From Plasmodium coatneyi (Eukaryota; Apicomplexa; Aconoidasida; Haemosporida; Plasmodiidae): a stretch of 64,000 bases of DNA. Below the pieces are notes generated by a model that did not search any database, was not told where the DNA came from, and saw nothing but the letters and a program-made list of their open reading frames with translations. The translations under genes and the position numbers were made by a program. This document shows, piece by piece, positions 34,971 through 47,538 of this stretch (position 1 is the stretch's first letter; every line of letters starts with the position of its first letter). The stretch lies in contig NC_033568.1 in assembly GCF_001680005.1 (NCBI RefSeq), positions 1,922,001 to 1,986,000 on the forward strand, written 5' to 3'.

Positions 34971-35809
34971 TGTAACACATTGTATGTAATACATGGTCGT
35001 TGTGTAACAACTGAAAGGGAAAGCGAATGTTCTCTCCTCAAGGTGGCATAAATAACCATGAAGCTTATATGCAGTGTAGGAAAAAAAAAAAAGAGACACA
35101 TTCTTCTTTTTTTCTCCATTCCTTCTTTCATTCCTTCCTTTATTTTTTTCTTCCTTTCTTCTTTTCTTGATATTTCCTTATTTTTCCTTTTTTCCTTTTT
35201 TCCTTTTTTTTTTCCTACATACATAGTGCAAATCACTGTATTATATGTACATCCTTCATATCCATTCCCATAAAAATGTACACAATCTTCATTTCCTAAA
35301 AATATAAATAAATGCGCGCACAATGTGCACACATTTGACAGGAGGGAGAAGGGAAGGGCAGAAAAAAAGTGCTCTATATGTACAGGGATTGTACGTGTTA
35401 ATAACCTTGAATAATCATTTTAAATATTTATAAAACCATAATTAATAATAATCTGTGCTGAAATTCTTGTTTCAAAAGGGAAAAAAAATTTACGTTCCCC
35501 TTACATATATATTATAATTGCATATTATGAATAATAATATAATGTACCGTAGAATTGTTTTTTGCACAGTTGACAAAAAATGTATAATAAAGTGAATAAA
35601 GGAGTATACATAAGGGAAAAAAAAAAAATATATATTCTTCTTCCTTCTTCCACCCCTAAGAACCTTCATTCTAATGCCCGTAACCTTTCATTCCAACAAT
35701 CTTACACCATCATTCTAATGCCCCTAACAACCTTGCACCCTTAATTCCTATAAAACAGAAGAAAAAAAAAAAGGGGAAAAGGAAAAATACATTTCTTTAT
35801 GGAATAAAA
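34971..35809. other. Intergenic gap KIR8 / KIR9
   Basis: T/C-rich at 35100-35220. A short stretch at 35640-35745 contains CCCCTAAGAACCTTCATTC and ATGCCCCTAACAACC words of the dispersed repeat class. No gene is seen. Confidence 0.5.
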
Positions 35810-38227
35810 ATGGCACCTAAAACAGGAACAACACTAACGGTAAAACAACACTACTACTTAATATGAGTATTGTGCGACATACTTCACATGTAATACGTCA
35901 CATATATATAATACATTACACATTACGTATTACGTAATAAAAGAGGTAAGCAGGTAAAAAAGTACATCAAAATATACATTTTATATCCTTATTTTTGTAT
36001 ATTTATAGGAGAAGGATCTGAAATATGTACTCTCAAAAGATGTGTACAAGAAATTGGACGACAGCCAACTAGTGTTTGGCACCGAGGGGGGTGTCACACA
36101 AATAAAGAATAATGTGCGGGGTACATTACAACAGCATCGGAATACTGCAAATTCCTTAGATAAAATTGCCAGAGCATGGTATTATATAACTCAAAAGATG
36201 AACAGAACTGAAGATGCTACTGCCTATGATGAACGTTATAATTTCTTCTATTGGTGGTTGGGAGGGGTCCTATATAAAGAACTGACGACCAAGAGCCAAT
36301 TTAGTGCCGCTCTAAATGCAATAACCCAAGCATTTCAACCGTCCACCTACGGTTCAAACTATGAAATAAAATACACTGGCAATAGCCAGCACGGGTTCGA
36401 TCAAAGAAAATTTGTATTCGATTATTGGTACAACCACAAAAATATAAAAACAGAATTAGCACAGAATGATGGCTATGCTTGTAAAAGAAAATATTACAAT
36501 TATTTGGACAAAATTGTCACTTACTATGATAGTATGAATCAATATTGTGCTACAAAAAATGACGATGAAGACTCATACTGCAAGAAGGTTAGGGAAGTCT
36601 TTAATAGTGGCAACTCTCCAAATTATTTAAAATCTAAATGCATGTCCATCTACAAAGAAAGAATTCCTCCTGGGACAGAGGTAACCAAGCCATTAGCATA
36701 ATTAACACAATTAACAGAAGTAAAGAGGGCAGCATTAATGATTGTATTTTTATACTCATATTATATTCATATTATAATATGAATATAATATAAGTGTAGG
36801 AGCATAGCAGCACATGAGAGTATGTGTGTACTCATGTGTGCACATTTCACCCTTCTTTATTAATTATACTTATAGGAGAAGGACGACTGTTTGAAGAGTT
36901 TACCTTCACGGGACATATACACTCAATTGAAGAGTGAAAAGTGCAGCGCCTCAAATATAACTATCTTCTTCAGCAAGAAGAAGCCTGATTTGGAGAGTTA
37001 TTTTAGCCTTATGACCATTGAGGATTATTTGGACCTTATTGTAAATGCTTACTGCTACTCAACTATAGGAAGCAGCGAAAAGACAATGGACACGAAGCGT
37101 TGCGCTGCCCTATATTACTGGATTGGAAGTTTGCTACCTAACCATTCCAATACTAATGGTTTCTCGCAACATATGAGCCAGATTTACGTTACATTAGGAA
37201 TGTACATATCAGGAAAGAACTGCTCCATTGACTATTGTTATAATGAAAGCAAAATTTCCTTTCCTCATCGAAAAACCATCTTCGACTATTGGCAAGATTG
37301 CAATCAATTACAAACACTAATAGGGGTAAGTGGACACTCCAACTGTTATGAGAAATATAACCTCTACCTGAACGCAGCTAGTACAGCTTATGATGCTATA
37401 AGTGGAATTTGCAGCACCGGACCAACTTCTAAGGATGTTTTCTGTACAGAATTTAATAATAAATTCAATACTACTGCTCGTATTGACAGTGGTGATGGTA
37501 AAATTCCAACACCATCAACCTTACTATCCCAATTGGAAAGTGTGAGGCCACCACCAGTAACCAAAGTTCCTGAAGCACCGAAGGAAGTTGTTCCTGAGAA
37601 AAAAGTTCCAGTGGATCTTCCAAAAAAACCAGAAGTACCACCTGTCAAAGTTCCTGAAGCACATACAAATACTCCAGGGGGGAGTGTCACCCCAGCTATT
37701 GTATCCTCTATATCTGCATTAGGAGGATTAGCTGCAATCACCTCCTTCTTTTTATATAAGGTAATATGATCATAATAAAAATATATATATATGTATATAT
37801 ACATATAGTATATATATACATATATATAAGTGCATATATGTATGTATATATGTGTATATAGATATATATATGTATATATGTGTATATATGTATTGTATGC
37901 CTATATGTGTATATATGTATTTACCCCTTTCCCTCTTTTATTTTTTAGTATAATCTTCTACCCTCTTGGTTTGGTAACCAACTTAAAGGAAGAAAAAAAA
38001 GGTCATTAGAACGGAACTTTGACACATTAACGGAAGATTCTACAACGGGCGGCTCCACATTCGACTCATCGGAAACGAGTTACACAATGGACGGTTCCAA
38101 AATGGACGACGATTCTACAACCGTATATTCTTCTGCTCCATACACTACTACAACATCTAGAAGGACGAGAAGGAGTGCACAACATCAAGGGGGACAGAGA
38201 AATAATATAGCTTACCATCGTATGTAA
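35810..38227 (+). CDS. KIR9: KIR antigen with two tandem PIR domains
   Basis: Exons 35810-35839 (MAPKTGTTLT), 36009-36680, 36876-37760 and 37949-38227; 621 aa; all phase 0. Domain 1 (residues about 11-234) has RAWYYITQKM, RYNFFYWWLGG, FVFDYWYNHK and DSYCKKVREV, and ends without a membrane segment at a GTAACC donor. Domain 2 (about 235-529) starts EKDDCLKSLPSRDIY, like a fresh exon 2. It has NAYCYSTIGS, CAALYYWIGS, TIFDYWQDCN and DVFCTEF, a Pro/Val/Lys linker (KVPEAPKEVV type) and the membrane segment ending FLYK. The tail starts YNLLPSWFGN and ends IAYHRM. If the 36681-36875 intron were not spliced, the first part would end at 36701 as a soluble protein. Two-domain KIR proteins are known, which supports the model. 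Confidence 0.82.
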
Positions 38228-39096
38228 AATTGTTCCTTCCCTTATGAAAAATTTGCAGTTATCAACGTATATTATGTTCCCCTTCCTTCCTCATCCCTCC
38301 CCCATTGTCCATAACTGCAGTCAGGTTATAATATTCCACACATATATATATATAAAAAAATAAAAAAAAGAGAAGGGGAGAAGGAGAACACACACCCTAC
38401 TCCTTTTTTTCAAGTGTTTTTTTTTCGTTCCTCTTTTTTTGAACTGCCTTTCTTTTCTATTTTTTTGAACTGTTTTATATTCACCTTCCCATTCAAAATT
38501 TGAAGCAATACAAAATACAAAAAAGAAAAAAAATAAAAAAAAAAAAAAATATAAAAAAAAAAAAAATATATTTTTTTTTTGAGTGTACAAGCAAGCACAT
38601 GCACATATACAACGCAACGTTGTACACCTATACATCTATATACATATATCTACATATATAATGTTAATGCTCAAAATATGTAGGGTTTAATTGCTCCTGT
38701 TGTAACATTAGAAAAGTGCGTTGTTGAAAATTGAGCAACATTCTCCTTGAGAGAATTGACCACTCTAAATATTATTTTTTTTTAAATAATGTCATATCTA
38801 ATAAAATATTCAATGTAATATTTAATGAAAAATATGTGTGTTTTGTTAATTTTGCATGATGACATAATCTATATTAATGATTGTGCATTTTTATTTTTTT
38901 ATTTTAATTAAAGTATCTTCACACACTCATAAAGAGAATAACTAATCGCATATACGCACAGTGCAACTTCACAAACACTTTGTAATTTAAAAATAAAGAA
39001 AAAGAAAAAATCATACACTCTTTTTTTTTTAACCCTACTCTTCATTTTAAAGGAAAAGGAATTAAAGAAAAAAAATAATTTAAAAAAAAAAAAAAA
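38228..39096 (+). promoter_or_regulatory. KIR9 to 2TM-d gap with conserved 2TM upstream block
   Basis: TTTTATATTCACCTTCCCAT (38472) and TTTTTTTTTTGAGTGT through GCTCAAAATATGTAGG (about 38570-38690) match the distal block before the genes at 30141 and 52917. The proximal part (38850-38925) is weaker, with ATTTTGCATGATGACATAAT. No coding exon is seen. Confidence 0.55.
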
Positions 39097-40328
39097 ATGA
39101 TGACACCTCATGCAAGATATTTAATACTTACCTTCGCCCTCTTACTCCTGTGGCAATACCCCAACTATGTAAAATAATAACTGCACTTATAAAATATGTG
39201 CGCACATTACTATAATCAATTCCCATCTTTTTTCTTTAAAAATAAAAAAAGAGAAAAAAAAAAAAAATTTTGCACCACCATAGCAACCTTCCTTCCACCT
39301 ACCATCCCTAACAACCCTTCTCGTTCTTTCTCTCTTTTTTTTTTTAGGTCATGGTGCACGCAACCCCCTCATGGGGCAAAACCACGTCATCAACATGGAG
39401 CGCAAAATGGAAAAGTACCACACCATCATCATGGAGTAAAGGGCCACGAAGTGGTTGTTTATATGATTTATATGATTTGCCCGATCCAAGCAACATAATC
39501 ACCGTAGGGTCATCATTATCTACAAGTGGATGTAGTGTAAAAACAAAACAGCACAAACAAAATAATTACCCCTCTGTGAAGGAAAGTAAATACACCTATG
39601 GTGGCAATAGTACAAATTCCTGCCCCAAGAACAAACAGCCAAATCCACCATCAAAAAATAAGGACCCATTCGGTGGCAATCAACTCCCTGAAGATTCACC
39701 ACCTAACAGCCCACCTGAAGAATATTCACCACCCACAGGAATTCACCTTCCTGAAGATACACTACCCAAAGATTCACAACCTGAAGAATCACCAGCTAAC
39801 AACCTTCCTCCCACCCCGAACAACCCACCTGAAGGGTCAACTCCTGAAGAATCACCATCTGAAGGTGATTTACAACAATCACCACCCAAAGATTCACTCC
39901 CTGAAGAATCACGACCTGAAGAGGAATCACTTCCTGAAGAGTCAAATTCTAAATATGAATTAACAAAATCAGGTCACGCAGATCAAATTAAAGCGCAATG
40001 TAAAAAAGGGCTAAAGGAAAAGTGCAAAATGTTCTTTAACAAATTACCATGGTCTAAGATTGAAAATAGAGCTTGGTTATTCTTTGCAATCAGCATTTCA
40101 GTATTTTATGCATTAGCTTTGGCCCTCTTGTGTCTGCTCCGTGATGCATCTTCTATGGGTGATTGGTTTACGGCAGATGTTGATATTTTAATACTTTCCA
40201 CTGGACAAGTACTAGCATTTGTCTACTTCCTTGCGATACTAGCATTTTATTGTTCAAAAGAGAGAAAAAATATATCGAAGAGAATTTTGAAATACATGGA
40301 TTTCTTACGACAACGCAGAATTAGGTGA
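39097..40328 (+). CDS. 2TM-d: secreted two-membrane-segment protein with Pro/Glu region
   Basis: Exons 39097-39168 and 39348-40328; 350 aa. Exon 1 is a signal peptide with two adjacent Met codons (MMTPHARYLILTFALLLLW). Exon 2 starts VMVHATPSWGK. Residues about 130-230 form an acidic Pro/Glu/Ser stretch with irregular copies of PEES, LPED and PKDS. A Lys/Cys-rich stretch follows, then two membrane segments (about 266-288 and 300-324) and a basic end. This central stretch makes it the longest member of the family in the window. No export motif of RxLxE/Q/D type is found. It lies 0.87 kb behind KIR9. Confidence 0.85.
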
Positions 40329-41852
40329 ATTAAGGTGTCAAAATAAGAACAACGGTTCTATCCTAATACGGGAAAACCTTTGATGTTATAGTATGGTCTA
40401 ATGTACACATTAGATTGGTTTGTTATGATTTTTTGTTCTATAGTTACGATAGGAATTTGTTCATATATTGTAGCAGCTCATCATACCCTACGACGTCAGT
40501 AGTTTTAATAATTTGGTGAGGAAGAAGAAGGATGATGATACTATTTATTTATTAACGCATCACCGATTTATTTATACATTTTAATGTAAAACATATATTT
40601 TGTACTAATTTTATAAGTAAGAAGAAAACATACTTTTAAAAAGGAGATGTAAGGGCACAAGTTCTTCTGTGTTCTGCATACATATATATATATATACCAT
40701 ATATACACATATGCTATATATATATATGTATACATATATATATAAGTATATATATTGTATATGTGTATATTGTGTATATGTATATATGTATATGTGTGTA
40801 TATGTAAATATATATATGTGTACAACGTATATATATGTATATGTGTATGTGTATATATATATGAACATATATGTGTGTGTATACATGCACCCCAATTGAG
40901 TACATAGAATGTACACATATTAAAGAAAAAATTGCACGAATGAGCACTCATTGGCATGAATGTATATAACGGAAAGTAAAAAAAAAAAAAATTTTATATC
41001 CTGTCCTAAGCATTCAAAAAGGTCGGGGAGATGGTCAATATATTGCATTATTTACCATACCAGAAGTCCCTCAATATATATTCTCTGTATAATTATATGT
41101 AATACTACGTGGAATTATAATTACTTATATAAATTAAAGTTAGGGAAGGAATGTATGCCTATGTGCAACGACTATATACATGTAGGTATATATATATATA
41201 TATATATATACAAACCTTTTCCCCTGCTCGCACACATACATATATATGAATAAATGAATATTTTTTTTCGTATATATACGAACACACTCTCCGTGTGGAG
41301 TTATATATATGCATATATGTAGGTAGGTATACAGTTAATTCATTTTGCTCCTATATAATTGAGCCTCCCCTATAAGCATTCATAAATATGCACTAATAAG
41401 TGTACACATGTACGGAAGAAGAGAGTAGTGCTCCTTATGCACCTGCATGCATACGAACTATATAATACAGAAACTAAAAAATTCTTAATAACGAACACCA
41501 CCTCTCCTTCCCTTTTAAAAATAATAACAATAAAAAAGTTCTCTAATTATATATACATATTGAAATTTTTCTGCTCAAAGAGCAAAATTCCACACTACAT
41601 ATGTACGCAATAAAGCAGGAGCACGTAAATAATAATCTAGTACATGGAATAATCACTTACAATTCAATATTATAATAAAAGAATGAGAAAAGTGCACACG
41701 GAAGAAGTATACAAAGAGAACTTTTATATATTTCTCTTATTTATTTTGCAGTTTCCTTTTTTTTTTATTTTTTCCAACTTCTTGCCTTTAATTATATATA
41801 TGTGCATATAATATTTTTGATGCACATTACATATATGTTGTGTATATATGAA
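40329..41852. other. Intergenic gap 2TM-d / KIR10
   Basis: At 40675-40885 the sequence is a compound TATATG/TGTGTA microsatellite, and a (TA)n stretch lies at 41185-41210. The open frames there read only as Tyr/Ile/His and are not genes. The rest is AT-rich. Confidence 0.55.
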
Positions 41853-41870
41853 ATGTGCTATCACTACTTG
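41853..41870 (+). promoter_or_regulatory. Conserved KIR upstream motif, copy at KIR10
   Basis: AATGTGCTATCACTACTTG lies about 236 bp before the KIR10 start. Confidence 0.45.
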
Positions 41871-42105
41871 TAGAATTAAAGGGTGTATATGTACTACTAT
41901 TATATGAAGGAAAGGAAAGAATAAATAAATAAGTAAAACCATTCCATATTCTCATACTTATTTCCCTCTGTATTCATTTTGGGGAATGAGGCACAGAAAA
42001 GTTCCTGCACACACATGAACACATTCTGTGCACAAATATATAAAGAATATACGTCAAATTAAATTTATTATATATACAACAGAGAAACGTGTACACATAT
42101 AAGCA

Positions 42106-43546
42106 ATGACACCTAAGGCAACAGCAATATTAACGGTTCGTTCACACCCCTCTTAATCTGAATGGATATATGTGTATATGGTACCTATATAATACTTGAT
42201 CCATGATGTAATAAAAATGAGGGATACTTAGGGAAAAATATATATATTTCCTACTAATTATATTTATAGATGGAAAAGTTGAACGGCCTGTTTCCCTCAA
42301 AGAAAGAGTACAGTAATTTGGACAGTGCGCTTGGGACCTGTGGTTATAATCCTAACCAGAAAGTGAAGGATGCTCTGGAAAAATATCCTAGTGCTCTGGA
42401 CCATTCGCAGAAGATTGCAGATGCAATGTGTGATGCATCAGCGGCGGCAGGAACAGAGGGTTCGAAGAGTGAATATTGCCACTATCTGTACTATTGGATG
42501 TGGGATAAATTATCTAAGAATTCAGTTATTACGTCAACTTCGGATGCTATGAAAGTGATTTACGAAAAAGTACAGGCATATGAGAGCAAATTTCAGTGTA
42601 CAAATCTATACCCCCAAATCAACAAGGACATTTTCAATGACATGAAAACAGTGCATGATTATTACAGGGATTATGGAATTATAAATCTCTATATAGGGAA
42701 TCATAATTATTCCTGCGTTCAGGATGTGGACACTTATTTGGGTGACGTTGATAAATCTTACCAAGCTATGGAATCAAAGTGTAATGATGGTGCTGAGGAA
42801 AGGGGCAAACCCTATTGTGTGGACTTCAACAGCTGGTTCAGCAACCAACAGTATGAAGATCTACTAAAAAAAAAATGTAATAAAGAAACTACCGTGGATG
42901 AAAAAACAATCGAGAATCATGCAAGTACTCATGGAGGTCAAGGACAATTACAATTAACTAGACCTGTAAGTACGTTAGAACAACCTATGGCATCCACCAA
43001 CAATAACATCACCACCCCTGCTATTATCTCTTCTACACTGGCCACTACAGTGGGGTTACCTGCGGCCGTTGTTTTCTTCCTTTACAAAGTAATAACTATT
43101 ATAAAGTGAAAATGTATATATAATAATAATAATGCTTATTATTATTATTATTATTTCCTTCCTTATTTAAAAAGTAAGGAAATACATAGAAAATAAACTG
43201 TATGCTGTACACATATACATACATGTATTTACCCCTTCATTTACACTTTTTCTTCCAGTATAACCTTCTCCCTGATTGGTTCCACAACAAATTTAAAAGC
43301 AGCGGTGTAAGGAAGAAAAGATCTACTATCAGACAAGAAATGGACACTTTGACAGACGACGATTCTACAGTGTATTCAACTGAAGTTTCGACGGTAGCTT
43401 CAACTGTAGATGATTCTACTGTATATGGTGGGCCAAGATCTAAACAGCAAAGTAATCATAGACAACCACAGCAAAAGCAACAAAGGCAAAGGAACGAACG
43501 AAGGGAACAAAGTCACCGGAAAAATATTAGTTATGGACTTATGTAA
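42106..43546 (+). CDS. KIR10: KIR/PIR variant antigen
   Basis: Exons 42106-42135 (MTPKATAILT), 42270-43088 and 43259-43546; 378 aa. Exon 1 is closely similar to that of KIR9 (MAPKTGTTLT). Exon 2 starts with its own ATG (MEKLNGLFPSKKEY), so an alternative start is possible, but the acceptor TATTTATAG sits directly before it. Landmarks are ADAMCDASAA (in place of AWC), CHYLYYWMWD and TVHDYYRDYG, then a membrane segment ending FLYK with an AAA-GTAATA donor. The tail starts YNLLPDWFHN, carries a Gln-rich stretch near its end and finishes ISYGLM. No defect is visible. Confidence 0.88.
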
Positions 43547-44382
43547 TACGTACATTGTGTTGGAATTATAAATAGTGTATAGAACACACCCTCCCCCGAA
43601 TTATACAATGTAAGCAATGCAATGTAATGCAATACAATACCCCTCCCCAAAGAAAAACAGAAGAAGGGTGTGTTGGGAAAAATATGTGTGGACAAAGAAA
43701 AAAAAAAAAATTCCATTTTTTTCCACCATTCCATCCTCCTAATACATAAATGATCTAACTCATTCCTATAACAGTTTTATATTCACCTTCCCATTCAAAA
43801 TTTGAAGCAAGAAAATACAGAAAAAATACAGAAAAACAAAATTTTTTTTTTTGAGCGTAAACATGCACATAACTCTAAACTCTACATGTGAACATAATTT
43901 GCTACTCCTCCTCTTTCATTTCTCACCGTTAGGAAAGAAGTGCGACATACAATTGGAAAGTGCATACTACATCTTTTTTCATAAAGAGGGATAGAGAGAG
44001 GAATGCTGATTATTTAACCTTAATTTTAGAGCAATATAAAATGTAATAAATTTAATTTTTTTAAATAGTGATTATTTTTTTTTCTATATATATATGTATA
44101 TATTTTATTGTGTACGTTGTAATGTTAAATTCTTTCTTCATTTAAAAAATATATATATGTACACATCTACAATAAAAACAACAAAAAGCACTATATATCT
44201 CGCTCACGCGCAGCCGTACAACACATGATTGATTGAATTTAACACATTCTCTATGTTCAACGCAAAGAAGAATAAAAGAATAATACGATCTATTTATATA
44301 AAGAAAGAAAAGGAGAAAAAAAAACATCGCCCCATTAAACCTTACTTCATATTTAAAAAATAAAAAAGGAGAAAGGAGCAAA
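43547..44382 (+). promoter_or_regulatory. KIR10 to 2TM-e gap with conserved 2TM upstream block
   Basis: Distal part: TTTTATATTCACCTTCCCAT at 43771 and TTTTTTTTTTGAGCGT at about 43843. Proximal part at 44095-44165: ATTGTGTACGTTGTAATGTT, then TTCTTTCTTCATTTAAAAAA, which matches the minus-strand sequence upstream of the gene at 21997 almost base for base. Confidence 0.6.
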
Positions 44383-45214
44383 ATGCTACACTTTGTGAAA
44401 CTCCCAATATTAGCCCTTCTTCTTTGCTTTTGGCAGTATAACCACCATCACCACGTACGATAATAGAAGCTCCTGCAGCTGGAGTTGCTGCTTCTGCACC
44501 TAATATGGAAATTTTTTTTTTTAAATTTCTTGTGACGCACACATTTTCATTATGCTTAAGTTCTTTACTTTTTTCACTAAAAATTGAAAAAAGAAAAATT
44601 CACCCCTGCCTACCCCCATCCTTACCCTATCACCTTTGTACCTTTTTTTTCTTTTTTAGGTGACTGCTTTAAGCAGAGCACCACCAAAGAAAGGTAATAA
44701 TAGTAAAAACAGGCAAATTGACAGCGTAGATGGAAGTTTTAGTACACTATTAACCCGTCAAACTGATGTACCACCCTCAAAATCAGATCATGATGAATTA
44801 TATTCTGATCTTAGTGAAGATTCCCTTGAGGATGTCACATTAAAAGAAGGAATGACAAAATTAAAATCCACCAGAAGCAGCAACAACAGCAATACTTCAT
44901 CAGGAGGGGCACGATGTGCAAGCAGCAAGGCAGAAAATGGGAAAATGAAAAACGGACGTAAAGGATTTTTCAATGAATTAGCATGTACTATAAGGGAAAA
45001 TGAAAAACTTTTACCCTGCCTACTCATATTTTCCATCATTTATCCATTGATTCTGTCCTGCATAGGACCTATTATTCTATACGCAGGTATGTACATAGGA
45101 TCCAATATTGTTCACCTAGTTGTTCTGGTAGTTCAGATAATTTTGGGATTAGTCTACTTAGGTGCACTCTATGGATTCCACTACTGTAAGAAAAAGAAAC
45201 GGTGCATTAAGTAA
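44383..45214 (+). CDS. 2TM-e: secreted two-membrane-segment protein, VTALS type
   Basis: Exons 44383-44454 and 44660-45214; 208 aa. Exon 1 is a signal peptide (MLHFVKLPILALLLCFW, then QYNHHHH). The His-rich end is also seen in the minus-strand members. Exon 2 starts VTALSRAPPKKG, so this gene, the broken one at 24255 and the gene at 52917 form a second subgroup next to the VHATSWGK subgroup. An acidic part (SDLSEDSLEDVT) and a Ser/Asn stretch precede two membrane segments (about 139-160 and 170-196) and a basic end (KKKKRCIK). Function is unknown and no RxLxE/Q/D motif is found. It lies 0.84 kb behind KIR10. Confidence 0.85.
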
Positions 45215-45734
45215 AATTTAAACCTACAGAACTTCCTTAAGGAAGAATAACCAACATATAGACAAATCTAAAGAACAAAGAAAGAATACTAATTATTCGT
45301 TCTTTTTGAACAATGTTGTACATTACATTAGGATTTGATGTATTTGTCACATGAACCCTTTATATAGCACTCTTTTTTTTTATAAAGTTGTATATATTAT
45401 GAATATGCTACAGGGGTTGTTCATAATACTATTATTGTATATTATTATTGAATTGTTGTACTTTACCTCTACAGTTTTTTTTTTAAAAAAAGAGAGAGCA
45501 GTATTAACTTTTTTTTTTAAATTTTTATGATATGATATGGCTTATTCCCTTTTCCCTTTTAATATGAATGATTTATGAATATATATTTCTTGCTTCTTTC
45601 CATACACACACTCTATATATATAAACTGTGTGCGGACTTCTCGCGATGGCCATTTATTTATTCTTCCCTTCCTCCCAGGAGGAAAGAAGGAGGACATTAT
45701 ATTCAATGGTTCATGTGACGTTGCATAGGACATC
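45215..45734. other. 3' region of 2TM-e
   Basis: AT-rich, with T runs. No recognised gene, up to the orphan KIR exon on the minus strand. Confidence 0.45.
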
Positions 45735-45962
45735 TTACATGCTATGGTAAGCGATATTCTTTCTTTGTTTCCATTGTCCCTGGAGTGGATGTTGCTGCAT
45801 ATTATGGGATATAACGTACCATGCAACTGTCCATGGAAACATCCGTTCTGGAATATTATTCAGCAGAATTCTCTTCTGAGGGTCAATGTTGAGCCTATAG
45901 TGGAAGTTCCTGCTAAATGCATTGATGTTCCGTGATAGGGGGGACCTTCTTCTTCTGCTTCC
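45735..45962 (-). pseudogene. Orphan KIR tail exon (minus strand)
   Basis: The end reads QRKNIAYHSM then TAA (45737-45735), the typical KIR ending. The beginning has GSRRRRS, the basic patch that opens KIR tails. Between them one frame stays open but does not read as a KIR tail. Pieces of the Ser/Thr/Asp-rich tail (GTSTIGSTLT, SEENSAE, TDVSMD) appear in the other two frames, so several small indels have occurred. There is no ectodomain or membrane exon upstream. Confidence 0.7.
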
Positions 45963-46261
45963 GTCTCGTGGTGATGAATTACATATTTTAAAATATCAAA
46001 AAGGAAGGGAAGCAAACGTACAAATTATACTAATAACTGCTCTATATTTCTTTTTATAATTCCTTAAAAAAAAGGAAGAGGAAGGAAGAAAAAGCAGAAA
46101 AAACAAATTCATAAACATAAATACTTGTAAGGAAAAAAAAAAAAAAAGGAAAGGAATACTTACCTTTCTGAAAAAAGTATTTCTATTTTTTGAAAGGAAA
46201 AAAGGAAAAAAAGCAATTACACAAAAATAAAAAATGTTGTTCTAAGAAAGAAAAAAAAAAA

Positions 46262-46452
46262 AAATTTAATCAACACATTTTAATTCTTCAATAAAAAAAA
46301 ATTCTACCAAACAAATTAAAATAATGTGAAAAAAAAAATTTTAACTTCCACTTTATTCATTACACATGGAGGTAAATACTTTCGTACAATACCAAAAAAA
46401 AAAAAAAAAAAAAGAACAAGAAAAAAGTAAAAAAAAAAGGAAAAATACTTCA
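46262..46452 (-). pseudogene. SICAvar 3' flank without a SICAvar gene
   Basis: The stretch from TTTTAATTCTTCAATAAAAA through TTTTAACTTCCACTTTATTC, then A-rich sequence and AAAAATACTTCAC, follows the 3' flank of SICAvar A (about 11035-11220) in the same order and orientation. The similarity stops where the SICAvar coding tail would begin. No SICA C-domain sequence follows. Confidence 0.55.
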
Positions 46453-46594
46453 CAGGGAGGGTGCTATCATTATAATGAAGATGCCCGAACACACATTCTT
46501 TTCCTTCCTCCTCCCTTAAACCCTTTCTTTCCTTCCTTCCTCCTTAGAACCTTTCCTTTCTTTTTCTTCATACAATGGATCTAACCTACCCCCC

Positions 46595-46626
<32 letters not shown>

Positions 46627-47538
46627 CTTAAATGTTATATATCCCTACCCCCTTCACATTACCTCTTCTTTTCATCCTTTATAACTTCATTACATAAAAA
46701 ATAATGCTCCCCCCCATTACATATTAATAAGTGTGTGCATATATATATATCAAAAAGGGGTGATAGAAAAATGCTCTTACTATATGAACTATTATTTTGG
46801 TATTTGTTAGAAGAAGTTATATATGAAAACGGCTCTCCATAATAACAGTAAAGCACGAATTAATAGTATATATGTGGTAAGAATTTTTCCTATGCACAAG
46901 AAGGAAAAAACGAATTATATATATACATATATATGCTATGTGTATATATATATGCAATAACTGAAGCGAACACATGTAAATAATAATCATATAATAGTAA
47001 TAATAATAATAATAATAGTAATAGTAATAATAGTAATAATAGCAATAGTAATAACAATACTTCCTGGGAAGGATTGTGCATAATGCAAGAATAATGGAAT
47101 GAATGAATGAAGGAAGGAAGGAACTGTATATAAAAAGTTCATTCGTTCCTCCCCTCATCATTTTATTATTTCCAGCACATTTCATTCCTACGTCTATGCT
47201 TCAATTATGTAAATACGGTACGATTTTGGTGCACATGTATACATACATATCTATATAATGCAATAACATCACCCTAAAAAAAAAAAAAAAAATAAAGAAG
47301 AGTGTGTACAAAGTTTTGGGTGTGTATTATAAGGAAAAAGGAAAAAAGTAAAAAATTTGATACATATGTATGTACTTATTAACTACAATCATAACCATTA
47401 TTGTAGAACAGGCAAAATACCTGCACACGCACAACACATATACATATATACTTCGCATATATATATATATTTCGTATAAGTGTACGCGGAACAATTTCTG
47501 GAATAATTTTACTACATACATAAAAGTGTAAAATCACA
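46453..47538. other. Intergenic sequence before KIR11
   Basis: Long T run at about 46600-46627. A trinucleotide AAT/AGT microsatellite at 46995-47060. No recognised gene, and no good copy of the KIR upstream motif. Confidence 0.5.

Noticed and set aside
40568..40957. Several Tyr/Ile/His frames on both strands
   Set aside because: They are translations of a TATATG/TGTGTA microsatellite.
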